Shown in pieces: positions 36,034 to 48,600 of a stretch of 64,000 nucleotides of DNA; within the stretch, counting starts at the first letter, position 1, and each line of letters begins with the position of its first letter. The stretch spans positions 9,584,501-9,648,500 of the forward strand of contig NC_135553.1 of the NCBI RefSeq assembly GCF_964340395.1. Direction: 5' to 3'. The notes under the pieces were generated by a model that did not search any database, was not told the origin of the DNA, and saw only the letters and a program-made list of their open reading frames with translations. The position numbers were made by a program, and so were the translations under genes. Source of the DNA: Glandiceps talaboti. Lineage: Eukaryota > Hemichordata > Enteropneusta > Spengelidae.

Positions 36034-37520
36034 TTTAAGGGTTTTTTTCAATGTTCTGCCAGTTAACTCAGTTAAGTGTAGTTTTGTGGCTGTCCATTGG
36101 TTTTTAATCTGAAGATCATTTTACCCAATATCTACATCTAGGCAGAGCTTACATGAAATTTCAAGTTCAACCAATGACACCCACGCAATCATGAACATCA
36201 TTCTTGTGTTAATCAATCACAGAATTCTGACCAATGATAAGTTAGTATTTATTGGTGGCAGTTACGTGATGTCCAAATATGGTATCATTTGTCAGTGCAG
36301 TATGCTACTTATACAACCCATAACACCACAGTAAAGCATTTTCTGTTTGTACCAAATCGTTTATAGGATCCATATCAAGTGTAAAAGTATACTGTTTCAT
36401 TTGCTAATTGACCACATTAGAAAGGCCACATGCTAGGCTTGTAAATAAACCAATTGAAACAGTATACTTTTATATTATATACGAATGCTTTAAACAAGTG
36501 TAGCACTTTACTTCAGTGTTACTCATTGTTTACATCATTCTCACAGTTGGGGTTAACTCATTTGCATGAACCACTTTTGGTTCATGATTTCTGTGTGGTA
36601 GACGTGGGGTATTAAGATCTTTCAGACAACTCTAAGTAATACATCAAGACAATGTGTTCAGCCTTATGATTGGCAATACTGTATATGATATATTGTTATC
36701 TAGAACTATGCTAGTCTAAAACTGTCCGTCATCAGACATCAGGAATACTTTATAATCATTTACATAGGATGGATTCTGTTGACGACATATCTGTAAATTT
36801 TGATTCACATACATATGTAGAATGACTTTCTCAAAATGAATATTTTCTATTCAGCACAAACTGCTTTATCATAGTGCCGTTTTTCATTCATATCACCTTG
36901 TTTAACAAAGTAAGATGGAAAAGCATATTTTTATGTATGAAAATTATTTATTTTTAAGTTTTGACAATTTTTTTCTAATGATTGTTGTCAATGTATGGCG
37001 ACACTCCAGGTAGTATAAAATAATGTTTTAAAATGTCACTAATGTGTATAACATTCCTGTCTAAATTGTTATAATCATCACCCCAGTATATGGTCATTTT
37101 AAATGTAATCAGTCTGTAAACAATTTCATCTTACTTATCTTTCAAATCATCCATGGCAAGTACTTGGACAAAGATTTCTTTTACAATCGCAATTTTTAGC
37201 ACATCTGAACAGGTTCGGTTAACATGAGCTAGGTACGTTATCAACCCTCCTAGACTAAATGATGTTACATTTTATATTGAACTCTCTAGAACACTTGTAT
37301 TGTACACAGTTGTGCTTCAATGCCATTGGCACTATTTTTTACCATAAAGCAAGATGGACACCCCTTCATTGTACATAGATGATAAAAGTTTGTTCAACTC
37401 TAATACCAAGCAAAGATGGCATGGTTTCATCTATATATTGTATTTATGGAAGAAATTTTTTTCAAGAGAATTGTACAGTATTGTTTGTACAATAAACATG
37501 TGCAATAAAGTTATGTTAAT
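36034..37520 (+). other. MDN1: MDN1 3' UTR and poly(A) signals
   Basis: AT-rich noncoding sequence follows the MDN1 stop. Two AATAAA hexamers lie at 37491-37496 and 37504-37509. Reverse-strand AATAAA (TTTATT on +) lies only about 20 bp further, at 37530-37535, so MDN1 and the C1q gene appear to end almost touching, tail to tail. A remnant of the 20-bp minisatellite seen in the MDN1 introns (ACAACCCATAACACC) is at about 36314. Using these sites rather than earlier ones is inference. Confidence 0.6.
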
Positions 37521-38006
37521 ATATATATATTTATTTTGTGTGATTTGATTATTTATTGGGATTTGAGTCTGTAAATAATATGCATTATCTGAAACTCAAA
37601 CGTGACATTCAATAGTGTATAACTCAACACACCAAAAATTTTATGAGGTTTCCAAATTTTCTTGTATTTTGCATGGTTGCATTGTACTCCCTAGTAGTGA
37701 CAGAAATGTCACAGTACTCCCTAGGTCAGTGATGAAAAAACCATTTGGTGGATTAGTTGGCCATTGGAATGAAATGCTCAAATTGTGTAATATTTCATTC
37801 CAATCTTTTTTAATATTTCATTTCTTAGTATCAAAAAATTTATATTATGTGCTTTGGAGTATTCAGAGTTATTATAGTACCAATATCTTGCATTGGTTTA
37901 GAATACAGTATACAGTATAATAATACTACTTTGCTGTGAATATACCAGCTATCTGTTTTCTAGTGGTAGAGGGCGCTATAACTCAAATACATGTACTGGT
38001 TTTATC

Positions 38007-39129
38007 CTACATTTGCTTGTATAGGTATCCTGTAAAGGTGGTGTATTCATTCACATTGCTGTGGACAGCATAGTTGCCTTGTAGCTTAACCCAAATCTCA
38101 TCACCCTCCTGTGCATCAACAATGACACTATTAGATCCAGCACCATATGATCTATCTGCTGTATGAGCTACATACACGCATGGTAATTTTTCATCATTCT
38201 TCATCATGCAGGCAAACAGGTTTGATGCAGTATCCCTTAGTAATGACATACTCAACATATACACACCACTAACAGGACATGTGAATTTACCGGTTGATTG
38301 GTCATAGCCACCTCCAAGGTTACTGTACACTTTGCTAAACATGATCACCCGGGCACTGCTCCCATGTGGCATCGCAGTTGTCAATGCTACTGAAAATGCC
38401 ACTTTAACTTCCTGACCTTGGACTGAATCGCCCTTGTTCCCCTTTTGTCCAGGGTTGCCTTTTTCTCCCATCATTCCATCATCTCCTCTAGGGCCTGATT
38501 TTCCTGGTTTTCCTTTCTCACCAGGGAATCCAGAATCTCCTTTTAAACCAGTATCACCTTTGTCACCATTCATGCCAGGTTGCCCAGCAACTCCTGGAAT
38601 ACCATTGGCACCATGAATTCCTTTAAAAAACGAGAGTTGATCGATCAATTGATTGATTGATTGATTGATAGTTAATCAATAGGATCCTTATTCTGTAATT
38701 TTTGTCATTGTTAGGTGATTGATGTTGATAGTTTAATTCGTGATTGATCATTGATTCATCGATTCAATCAGCTCATTCAATAGTATTTACCACCTGTATT
38801 TGGTTGAGGGATGAGTCTTGAGTTATTGCTGTCAATCGATTGAGATTTAAATGAACGATTGACTCACCATTATACTTGAAGTGACATTAGTTCATGTGAG
38901 ATTGTTGTGTGCGCATGTGTGTGTTGTGTTGTGTTGTGTTGTGTGTAACTGTATTATGACATCTATTACCTGGGTTTCCAGGAATGCCAGGTATCCCATG
39001 GCAACAGTTTTCACTTTGTCCGTCCTCAGTGCGTTGACCTGAGGACACCTGAAGTTGTAGCAAAATCAGCGCCAGGTATAACAAACTGACAAGATGATAG
39101 ACAGATCTGCAAGGATTGGCACAACCCAT
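38007..39129 (-). CDS. Secreted collagen-C1q domain protein, two coding exons
   Basis: Exons on the - strand are 39129-38970 and 38620-38007 (257 residues). The phase-1 junction completes a Gly codon in the collagen repeat. Residues about 10-31 are hydrophobic (YHLVSLLYLALILLQLQV), giving a signal peptide ahead of SSGQ. A CC pair (ENCCHG) precedes about 28 Gly-X-Y triplets and could cross-link chains. The C-terminal 130 residues are a C1q head with VYSNLGGGYDQSTGKFTCPVSGVYMLS and a closing FTGYLYKQM (quoted in part only: YSNLGGGYD, GKFTCPVSGVY). It is expected to form trimers and act as an extracellular lectin-like or immune recognition protein, as in C1q/TNF-related families. A TAG acceptor at 39145-39146, 15 bp upstream of the ATG, suggests an upstream 5' UTR exon. 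Reverse-strand AATAAA signals are at 37530 and 37552. No specific ortholog can be named. Confidence 0.93.
38895..38945. repeat. GTGTT-type simple repeat
   Basis: A GTGTT run in the single intron of the C1q gene. A (GATT)n run lies at 38648-38670 close to the acceptor of its second exon. Confidence 0.85.
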
Positions 39130-39797
39130 GGTTTCTATCAATATCTACAAGTAAAGAATTAAGATTTTCAGGAAACTTATCTTTCTAATGTCAAGAGTCT
39201 TGTGCATTTATTGTGTAAAAATCCTGGCGGTGGGAACGATCACAGTGCAGGGAATGATCGATTTGCCCGTACATGTATAGTCATGGTAATCTTGTGTAGA
39301 GTCATCCCACACAATTGATGCGTATACATAAGCTTACACATCTATAACTTTCGTGTTATGTAAGTTTTGATACATTTTATAAATGTTACTATTTCTAAAT
39401 GTTTGATTAGCTATCATAGGACGACTTATTATATTCTATCCCTTCTGTTTACTCTGTGGATTAATATTAATTCGTACGTAATGAAGACGTTAATGCGCAA
39501 AACGTAATTAATGAACAAAACCGATCTGGGTAATTTGATTGTTTGATTTTACAGCCACCGATTCGAGTATAGAAAAATGGTATATTTGAATGTTGATTTG
39601 CGCAATTAAATATAGCATAACAAATGGTGGACGAGAAAGGTAACGGATTATTATATTGCATAAACAGATGATTATTTAAACATTGAATTGAAATAAAGCT
39701 GATCAATGGAAAGGGAGTGTATTAAAATGGATGGGAAAAAATGAAATGCTACGACAACAATGGGCCGGGTGCTATGTACCGATAATACAGTACTAGT

Positions 39798-39896
39798 CTG
39801 TAAGGTACGCCGTGACGGGGCACCCTCAAACATCGGCCAACCCCTAACCTGTGAGAGGAGGCCGGTGAGGGCGAAACGTCACGACGTATCTTACAG
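39798..39896. mobile_element. Short palindromic element, copy 2
   Basis: The ends pair: CTGTAAGGTACGCCGTGACG with CGTCACGACGTATCTTACAG. The inner GGCACCCTCA also pairs with TGAGGGC. CGATAATACA occurs on both sides (39780-39789 and 39901-39910) and could be a 10-bp target duplication. A related copy is at 22136. Confidence 0.8.
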
Positions 39897-39917
39897 TCTA
39901 CGATAATACATACTTGT

Positions 39918-40324
39918 GCAATAATTGTAGCGTTTGTTGTGATTTTGAGGGTTATTTCTCATATTTTTGTACTTTTTTTCTAACTGGAAAGCAAACGCTA
40001 CAATTCCTGAAACGTTAACGCAAATAGACGGAAGCGATTCAGATCTGAATAGCAAAGTTCGGTGTGGATTGTTCTGCCAATTTACGCCTCATCCCCCCCC
40101 CAAAAAAAAAATCGGACATTTCCCTACTTCAACATTAATTACGGAGCCTTCAAGACCCAAGAAATGTTCAGAGGTACCGTTTTTAGCATGATCTCGTCTA
40201 TTTGCATTAACGTTACACTGAGGAATTGTAGCGTTTGCTTCCAGTTCAACATCTGACTGAAAAAAACAACACAAAAATAGAAGAAAACCCCCCTTAAAAT
40301 CACAGCAAACGCTACAATTATTGC
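39918..40324. mobile_element. ~407-bp MITE with AATTGTAGCGTTTG ends
   Basis: The left end GCAATAATTGTAGCGTTTG is matched in inverted orientation by CAAACGCTACAATTATTGC at the right end. Inner parts also pair: AAGCAAACGCTACAATTCC with GGAATTGTAGCGTTTGCTT, and AACGCAAATAGACG with CGTCTATTTGCATT. The TTGTAGCGTTTG word thus occurs four times. There is no open frame of note. A lone further copy of the word, AACGCTACAATTATCG, is near 41232. Confidence 0.85.
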
Positions 40325-40515
40325 ATAAATGTGAGTAAACCAACAAGAGTACTACAAGTTTAAGAAATTTGTAGAAGGACTTTTGTGAAATGTTCGAAAA
40401 AACTTTTGCTCCACAAGTGCATTATCTCTACGATTGCATGGACATATACTAGTATTTAGATATTATAATATTCTCTCTGGCTACTACACCACTTCACGTA
40501 ACTGTAAACCCAATT

Positions 40516-40667
40516 ATCTGATTAAAATCTGATGTTAGATAGGCTGGTTTTCCTGTATTTACCTTTATTCCATCGTTATTGCGTCTTTTACGTGAGTTTT
40601 TTTTTTTAAAGACGCAATAACGATGGAATAAAGGTAAATACAGGAAAACATCAGATTTTAATCAGAT
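40516..40667. mobile_element. Near-perfect foldback element
   Basis: The outer arms are ATCTGATTAAAATCTGATG and its exact complement. The inner arms (40548-40588 and 40608-40648) are 41 bp of perfect complement around a T-rich loop. The left arm has 13 extra bases (40535-40547). CTGTAAACCC lies on both sides (40502-40511 and 40670-40679), a possible 10-bp target duplication. The arm identity implies a young element or ongoing correction. Confidence 0.88.
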
Positions 40668-41968
40668 TGCTGTAAACCCTTGCTTCACGAGTATATTATT
40701 TACACTCTAGTCATCGACATCGTGAAACATTGCACTGACTGGATATTTGTTTTGATTTCGATTCTAGTTTCAAAAACCGAATGTTCGAAATTCGACCAAA
40801 ATCACATGTAATTCTAAATGTTGATCGCTAAGTTATAATACGAATTCATAGTTTGAAATTACGTCATATCTCTAGATAGATTAGGATTTCACTTGAACGT
40901 CGTTAGTCACGCACCGATAATGCAATATTCAGACTGCTCTACTGTCTACACTAGAAAAAATATGCATTTGTATCGAACATCTAATAAAAAATTGCAGAAA
41001 ACACAATATGACATGTTAGTTACGTTTTAAGCATTATATTTGGGACATAGTCTAGATGCAATACGACTTGTAATTGTACTACTGAGCATTAGTGTTTCGT
41101 TTTGACCTAGCTTTCATTTTTTTCAATATTGAGTTTTTTATTCTTCCCGGATTTGCACGCAAAACCTAACTTTACTATAAACCTAGGAATAAATGCTCAA
41201 AAACAAAAAAGAATGCTAGAGAGCAAAACCAACGCTACAATTATCGTAACTAGTCTCAAGCTCCTATATCCGCTATTGTAATTAAAAAAAGTAATCAAAA
41301 TGGCTGTAACCTACCTTCTATCGTGAGAACCGAGAGATCTAGACCCGGGATCTAGAATGATTGCTTAGCTCTGTAAACGCATACTACGGAACCTCTGAAC
41401 TAAATCAGTAAATACCAAGGATGTCGAGTCGAGAATAAATGTAACAAACCTATAGCCTACCAATCAAAGTATGACTTTACGCCAATTAAAATCCCGATTT
41501 CGATCGTGTTCACTTGTGTAATCAACGTTCCATGGATCGACCCAATGACAAATACTGCTGTGAATAAACAATATTTTCTTGAAGGAATGTTGTTTTGTTA
41601 TTCCCTGCATGGCATAGTATAGGGTCCGACAGCTGGTAATAGGCCTATTTGGTATATATGTATAATGTTTTACGAAACGTTGCGTTCAAAAGGGGGAAAT
41701 TTAGTGATATTTCACGGTTTATTTTTCAGATTACATATTAAAGTATCAATGCGATAATATTGTAGTTAATCATAGTCGCATTTGCTTCTCCGCTCTGTGA
41801 TGTGTGCACGTGTGTTGGGGTGGAGCACGAATATGAACTAAAAAGTGGCCAAAAAGAAAATAGTTCGTGAAACTTGGACGTCGACACTTCTAATTTATCT
41901 GTTCTTAAAAACTTGTTTTATGTGTTGATATAAACATGGTAGGTAGTTCTCTTTTTGGAGGATGTGGT

Positions 41969-41984
41969 GGCCCTGAAAAGGGCC
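41969..41984 (-). terminator. Histone 3' stem-loop of H2B
   Basis: The - strand reads GGCCCTTTTCAGGGCC followed by ACCACA, the SLBP-bound stem-loop and cleavage region of replication-dependent histone mRNAs. The purine-rich downstream element CCAAAAAGAGAAC for U7 snRNP pairing follows at about 41945-41957. Confidence 0.95.
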
Positions 41985-42013
41985 GTTTTGTTTGCGTATG
42001 CTAGGCATACGAT

Positions 42014-42791
<778 letters not shown>

Positions 42792-43166
42792 ATGTCCGGA
42801 CGTGGTAAAGGAGGCAAAGGCAAGCGTGGTAAGGCGAAGAGTCGTTCAGCTCGTGCCGGCCTGCAGTTCCCTGTAGGCCGTGTCCATCGTTTCCTGCGTA
42901 AAGGCAATTATGCTAACCGAGTCGGCGCTGGTGCTCCAGTATATCTCGCTGCTGTTATGGAATATCTGGCTGCCGAAATCCTAGAGCTGGCCGGCAACGC
43001 CGCTCGTGACAACAAGAGAACCAGGATCATCCCCCGTCACTTGCAGTTGGCAGTAAGAAACGACGAAGAGCTGAACAAACTTCTGGGTGGTGTAACTATT
43101 GCCCAGGGTGGTGTATTGCCAAACATCCAGGCAGTACTCTTGCCAAAGAAAAGCAACAAGAAGTAA
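42792..43166 (+). CDS. H2A: Histone H2A
   Basis: This is a 124-residue intronless replication-type H2A. The tail [19 protein letters not shown] leads into [20 protein letters not shown]. The acidic-patch region reads [19 protein letters not shown], followed by [19 protein letters not shown] and [16 protein letters not shown]. There is no SQE(Y/F) tail, so it is not H2A.X, and the sequence is not H2A.Z-like. Two less common features are KRTRIIPRH, where most animals have KKTR or KKSR, and the AVMEYL spelling. It is divergent with H2B and followed by its own stem-loop. Confidence 0.98.
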   Translation: MSGRGKGGKGKRGKAKSRSARAGLQFPVGRVHRFLRKGNYANRVGAGAPVYLAAVMEYLAAEILELAGNAARDNKRTRIIPRHLQLAVRNDEELNKLLGGVTIAQGGVLPNIQAVLLPKKSNKK

Positions 43167-43197
43167 ATTGTGTGCTTTAGGCATACGCAAACAAAAC

Positions 43198-43213
43198 GGC
43201 CCTTTTCAGGGCC
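43198..43213 (+). terminator. Histone 3' stem-loop of H2A
   Basis: GGCCCTTTTCAGGGCC lies 32 bp after the stop, followed by AACCACA and the purine-rich element CCAAAAAGAGAAC at about 43224-43236. The block from GCATACGCAAACAAAACGGC through GAGAACTACCTA is almost identical to the H2B 3' flank. Confidence 0.96.
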
Positions 43214-43236
43214 AACCACATCCTCCAAAAAGAGAA

Positions 43237-44870
43237 CTACCTATCTCACCATGCATTTTTGTGATAACGCTACATGAAAAGTTTGTTTTAACATGATGCA
43301 ATTTCAAAATATTAATGCTACTTTATTCATTTCATTGTTATGCTATATTTTCTGATAAAACTCCAGATCAAACTTAATACAATATTTAACCTGCATGAGT
43401 TGGCCAATCCATCCATATCATTTTTGCAACATAAGAATTTCACTTGATAAGGGTGTTTTGTTGCAAGGCATCTGCATTCTTTGGAATATCCACTTGCCTA
43501 TTTACCTGTTTACAAAGGTTTATCCATTAGCCTATTAATCCCTGTTATTTTTGTTACAGGCCATCGTTTGACTGTTGCCAAGGGTGTGACCATTGTTTCT
43601 AGGGCAAGTTGTCTTTAAATAAGTTTTGAGCAATATCTGCAGAATAACACATCCAGAAAATCCCCACCAAATTTCAGCACCATTCAGCCATATTTGATTC
43701 AGTTGCAAAATAAAGTGATGTGCACATTTCTCACCATAGAAAGTGTGGAGATTTCTCCACTGTCTATGGTCTAGTCTCACATAGTATGTTTACGTTTTGG
43801 TTGAAATCAGTCTGTGCATATCAGGGATATGAGGATGAACAGACACAGACATGTGCAATCATGTAAGTACACATGGCCATGGATGGGACCGCCCAATGTA
43901 CAAGTTCCCTACAGGCAGTGCCCATTGGGAACTAAAAAATGAGATCTCGAGAGTTAGATAATGCCAATAAATATTGCTTTTTGACTGCTTTCTGTTGACA
44001 CTTCATTTGCATATTGGGAGTCAATTAATTTTTATTCCCTGTGCCCTCAAAGCCTATTTGACAGGCCACCGACAGATTTCTTGTGACACATCAACATTTT
44101 GTGTTTTCCCATCCCTTACCAAGTAGTTCCTACCACCAGGTTTGAACCAACACAAAAATAAAAAAGGTGTTTTTCATATAACTCATAATACAATAGAAGT
44201 CAGTTAACCTGAAACAGAATGGTGCCTAAATAGATGGCTATCTTATATAGTATTGTTACATTTGATCTGGCCAAACAAAATCTTGCTATATAATTAAACA
44301 TGGTACATTTTATCACCAAAACGAAAACACTTACATTTTCTTTGCACAACTTATATTGTTAGGTGATCACATCCATAAAAATGGATTAAAAATATAACTC
44401 GCGTCCACATGTTGACAAAATATAACAAGATTTTTGTTGAGCCAGATGATGATCTGTTTAAGCTAAACTTGTATCTATTGTATGTATTAAATTTCCAGTC
44501 AATGCAAACAAATAAATGTAGGATACAGGGATTGTCTTTTATTAGAAAAAGATAAACTACATATAATGAAAAAATTAATGATAAATGATGTATTTGTGAA
44601 TAAACTTTGAGGTTACATAAACTGGTATATATTCCTTTTTTCAGATACAGGTCATCCTTTAGTTCAAAATACAGTATTATTATTATCTAGTATGTAAATA
44701 TATGTTTTGTAAGCTAATATAAAATTCACTTCAATATCTCTTTTAATAAATGTTGATGCTGGAAGCGTTTGTTGGTAAATCTTTACTCTTTTGTATGTGC
44801 CAAGTTTCAGATTTCACCATTGTCCTTGAAGATGTATGGCACAATTTTCCTCTTTTTCTTTACTTTGTTA
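43237..44870. other. Intergenic region and CUB-gene 3' UTR
   Basis: No gene is seen. A repeat-like segment with 'ctgttgccaagggtgtgacc', given here by position only (about 43570-43760), resembles dispersed invertebrate repeats. A fragment at 44407-44460 (GATTTTTGTTGAGCCAGATG) echoes the 12870-12940 sequence. The lower-coordinate part is probably the 3' UTR of the CUB gene, with a reverse-strand AATAAA at 44538-44543. Confidence 0.5.
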
Positions 44871-45682
44871 TTACAGTTCATTATGCATGGCAAAACTCTT
44901 TTTGGCGGGAACAGCCCAGTATCTGGCTTTGAAACCTCTTCCTGTATGAGTTCCGTCAGACACAAAAATCACAACCATATTTTTACCTGCAAAATGGAAA
45001 AAAAATATAATAATGTGAAAATGTCTGACAATTGACAAATTTCAGTAGAGTACTGATGTTACTTGACATCTTGGTTGTAGCTGTTTGTAAATGTATCAAG
45101 GTAGACACTTGGACCAGGTCTCTCTCTATTACATTCCTGGGCGACTGCACATACAAGGAATTTTTAATATCAAATAAAGCTGCCATTCATTCAAATTTGA
45201 AAACAGTTCCAAAACTAAGTGTGCCCAGTATGTTATGTCACATTTGTGCTAAGTTTGATTGAAATATTGGCCTGTGGATGTCAGAGATACAGCTGCAATG
45301 GGGACACACACACACACACATGCACGCACATGCACGCACACACACATAATGGCCCCCTCCAGCTTTGCCAATTGGGTGCCAAAAAGACACTTGATAAAGA
45401 ACTAACCTGTGGACTTCAAAATGATGGACCTTATAGCATTTCCACAGTACTGTCCTACTCTGACTGAAGCTCTATGTCTCCCATCATGTACTGCAACATA
45501 ATCAAAGGCACAATACTCGGTGTCCTCAATGTCCACATCCAGAAACTTTAGATTGACTCTGAAATCCCTCGGTGCCGATATCCTCCACATACACTGCAAG
45601 TTGTTATCATAGTCCATAGGGTAGTTAGGACTGCTGAAGCTGGCTGGCTGTAAAGATGTTTTCAAGGTATAAAAGCATCTCT
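44871..45682 (-). CDS. CUB-domain protein, last two coding exons
   Basis: The - strand exons are 45682-45407 and 44986-44871 (TAA). The second is only 116 bp and was found by following frame and domain. The first exon ends after LKSTG, and the next begins in the same phase with KNMVVIFVSDGTHTGRGF and KARYW, which finishes the CUB fold. Present are the four usual Cys (CFYTL, QCMWRI, TEYCAFDYV, QYCGN), SPNYPMDYDNN, and candidate Ca2+ ligands (Glu/Asp of DIEDTEYC, Asp of FDYV, Asp of SDGT). CUB domains are extracellular protein-binding modules. This one is at the C-terminus with a short tail (WAVPAKKSFAMHNEL), so it is not a C1r/MASP-type protease end. Upstream exons, signal peptide and other domains were not found and should lie beyond 45682 on the - strand. 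Confidence 0.9.
45219..45345. repeat. Repeat segment ending in (CA)n, inside the CUB intron
   Basis: TGCTAAGTTTGATTGAAATA and GATGTCAGAGATACAGCTGC precede a CA/GCAC run. The layout is like that of 10040-10250: conserved 3' end, then a CA microsatellite. It is probably the tail of a SINE or LINE family. Confidence 0.55.
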
Positions 45683-48600
45683 CTGGAAAAGGAAGAAAAC
45701 AAAAGGATTTTCAGTGTATCATCCTTTACTGTAACTTGTTTTGTTTGTTTGTTTGTTTGTTTGTTGTTGTTGTTTTTTTTTGGGGGGGGGAGAGGATATA
45801 AGATCAAAGTTAGTATCAGTTGCGCATAACTATGATTTTCAAGGCAAGTACAACTGACATACAGCTTTATGATGTTAAAGTGAACATCACACAGTATAAA
45901 CTGACAGTTGAAAGTAAGTTAGTTTTTACTGTGGTTCTCTAAAATCTCACATTCTAGTAACCTTTTGAAGAAGTTCATGTGATCATACATGAAAAACAAC
46001 TGAGTAGTCATCTTTGCTAATGCGATATGCCAGGCTGATTATTTGGGAACGGTTGATAAATGTCAGATCATTGAAATTAACATAATTACAGGTATCGAGT
46101 TACTGCCAGTGATGTCGTAACTCCTGGTGGGTGCTGGCAAAGACAACACGTCAGTTGTTTTTTTGCAAACATCATTTTTGCAATCGTGATTTTGCAGTCA
46201 CACCATTTCTCTTTTAACATACTTTAATTATTAATTCTAGTAACATCAAAGTAAAAGCAACAACCCAATACTACCAGTCTCATTACAGTCAATTGCCATG
46301 TGTTTTCTTTCTAGTAAATCTGTAGTGTTATGATTTCTTTTCATTTTATCTCAGTCTTTAATTTTCACCAATTATGTTAAAGGAAATCATATTTTTTGAC
46401 TTCAGAAATGTAATACATGTCTTCATTAATTGTCTACATTCCTTCACTTATATCACAATTTGGTACATATTTTATATTTGATACTTTCAGCCCACCTCAC
46501 TAGGTATAAATAAAGTAAACTACCACCAATCCCTTGAGAGTTTTTTTTAAAAGTCTTATAATCTTCAAATGTTTTGAGTTTATTCACTTTTAGAAAAAAG
46601 CCAGTTGACATCAATTTTTTTTTTATATCTGTCTCAGTTATCTGTCATCTCTGGGCTTACGTGTTCATCTGTCTAGTTTGCAATCACTGATCACTCAAAT
46701 TGTCATATCACATAAAAGAATGCAGTTGTATTAAAATAAATATTTTGTTCAAGGAATGAATAAAGCCTGGAGACTTGAGCACAAGCATATGAACATGGCT
46801 AATAAATCAATAAATCAATCAATAAATCAATCAATAATGATAGTTGAAAAGCTTCTTTGAGTTCCATCCATCGTACTATCCAAGACCTCATTTTCGATAC
46901 CACTACAATGATACAAATACTTCACATTACAGGAGTTCGACACAAATTCACCAAACATCTTGTGGCCGAAATTTTGGTCAAAACAGGTGTACATATTGAT
47001 ATATAAACAGTACCTGTATTAATTGGTTATAATTTAGAAACAATGCAATGTTTCCATAAACATACTAAAGTACAAACATCTTCTACCTCATTACAATCAT
47101 ATATTAAACCACTTTAATATCCGGTGTACAATAAATTTACAGCAAACAAATTATCTCATTTCCAATACTAGTCAATTGACATTACTAAACACTTGTAGTG
47201 GTACTATGTGAAGTGTCAAGGACGACCTAATGAAATACCTTTGTCATGCCATTAGTTTGATTTCATATACAAGTATTTGGAGTAAACAGTTGAAATTCTT
47301 AGACACAGAAGAACTCCAGATAATAGCAGCTGTTCAATAAATACATCCTGTGATAAAATGACCCAGTTAATAGTATTGTAGTTGTTAAGTTTGTAAGAAG
47401 TATAGGCAGTAATAAAATCTATCTGAGTTCACCATTTTATCTAGGCTTCCAAATATCTGGTACATATCATACCCAAGTTTTTACCTGATCTTACCTTAGT
47501 TTCTGTTACCAAGGTTACTAAACCTTATGAAACACACTCCAACTACACAAGTTAAGGTTATGTCAACATGCTCCGAGTCTTACAAATAAAACTTTTTTAT
47601 GACATTCCTATTTGATGAAAATTTTGAGAGAAGATCAATCATACCTGTGATGCAGATGAAACAGTGTTACTATACAACAGTAATTGTACAAAAATATGTA
47701 ATTAATCTACAGCTATAAATTAGGCTTTGGCTTGGAGATTATAGACTCTACTTAATTTCATTTCAAATGTACTTTAGAATCACATATTGAATATCTACTA
47801 TCTACCCTTGAGATCAAGACAGACAATCTTTGCTAAGTTATAACCCACATAATTGTTTTAGCTAGGCGAAGCTCCGAGGACTGTGAGAGAGTCTGTCTGC
47901 ACATTTTTATGTCAACCTGATAAAGATAATCCAAACACTTCAAATATTCATATTTTTTGTACAGAATTTAATAACATAAATGTTTTCTTCCTTGTCCACG
48001 GCAGGATCCTGTGTCTCATCATTATATAATTTATTTGTTTATTTGTTTTGGTAAACATTTAGTGGAATTTTGTTTGGCAATTACACATGTATATATCAGT
48101 CAAGTAGGAGTAAAGTTTGAAATAACATTTGGCCGAATAATGTCTAGTTGACACAAAGATAAGAAAAGATTGTGTTTTCAATTACAGTTGTTTCGACATT
48201 GGTAGGATTGTACTTTTTGACTTGCTATCTTTTGATATTGGTTACCAAGGAGATATCTTTTGACATTGGTTACTATAGACGGAGTGTATTTTTTGACATT
48301 GGTTATGAAGCAGTATATCTTTTGACATTGGTAGGAATATACTGTGTATCTAACCTAAACTTATCCAGATGATAATAATGTAAATGTAATTTTTCATATC
48401 AGTGGTTTAATAATATGCGCAAAATACTTGACAATTATTACCCCTGCCAAGGCCTTATAATGGCATGCTAGCTTCCTCAACTCCCTGTGGAGCATACAAT
48501 CCATAAACACATCCTTCACATAGCAACTGCTATCCTAACAGGTCCCCATTTATAAAGCTGGATTGATTGCCGGGGTGACAAAGTTGTTACTGCCACAACG

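Noticed and set aside
43535-43780. 81-codon - strand frame downstream of H2A
   Set aside because: It lies in repeat-like sequence with no domain and no splice context linking it to the CUB gene.
47641-47720. Hydrophobic - strand stretch with a good donor, considered as the signal-peptide exon of the CUB gene
   Set aside because: No ATG opens the frame before an upstream stop, and the phase was not shown to fit 45682.
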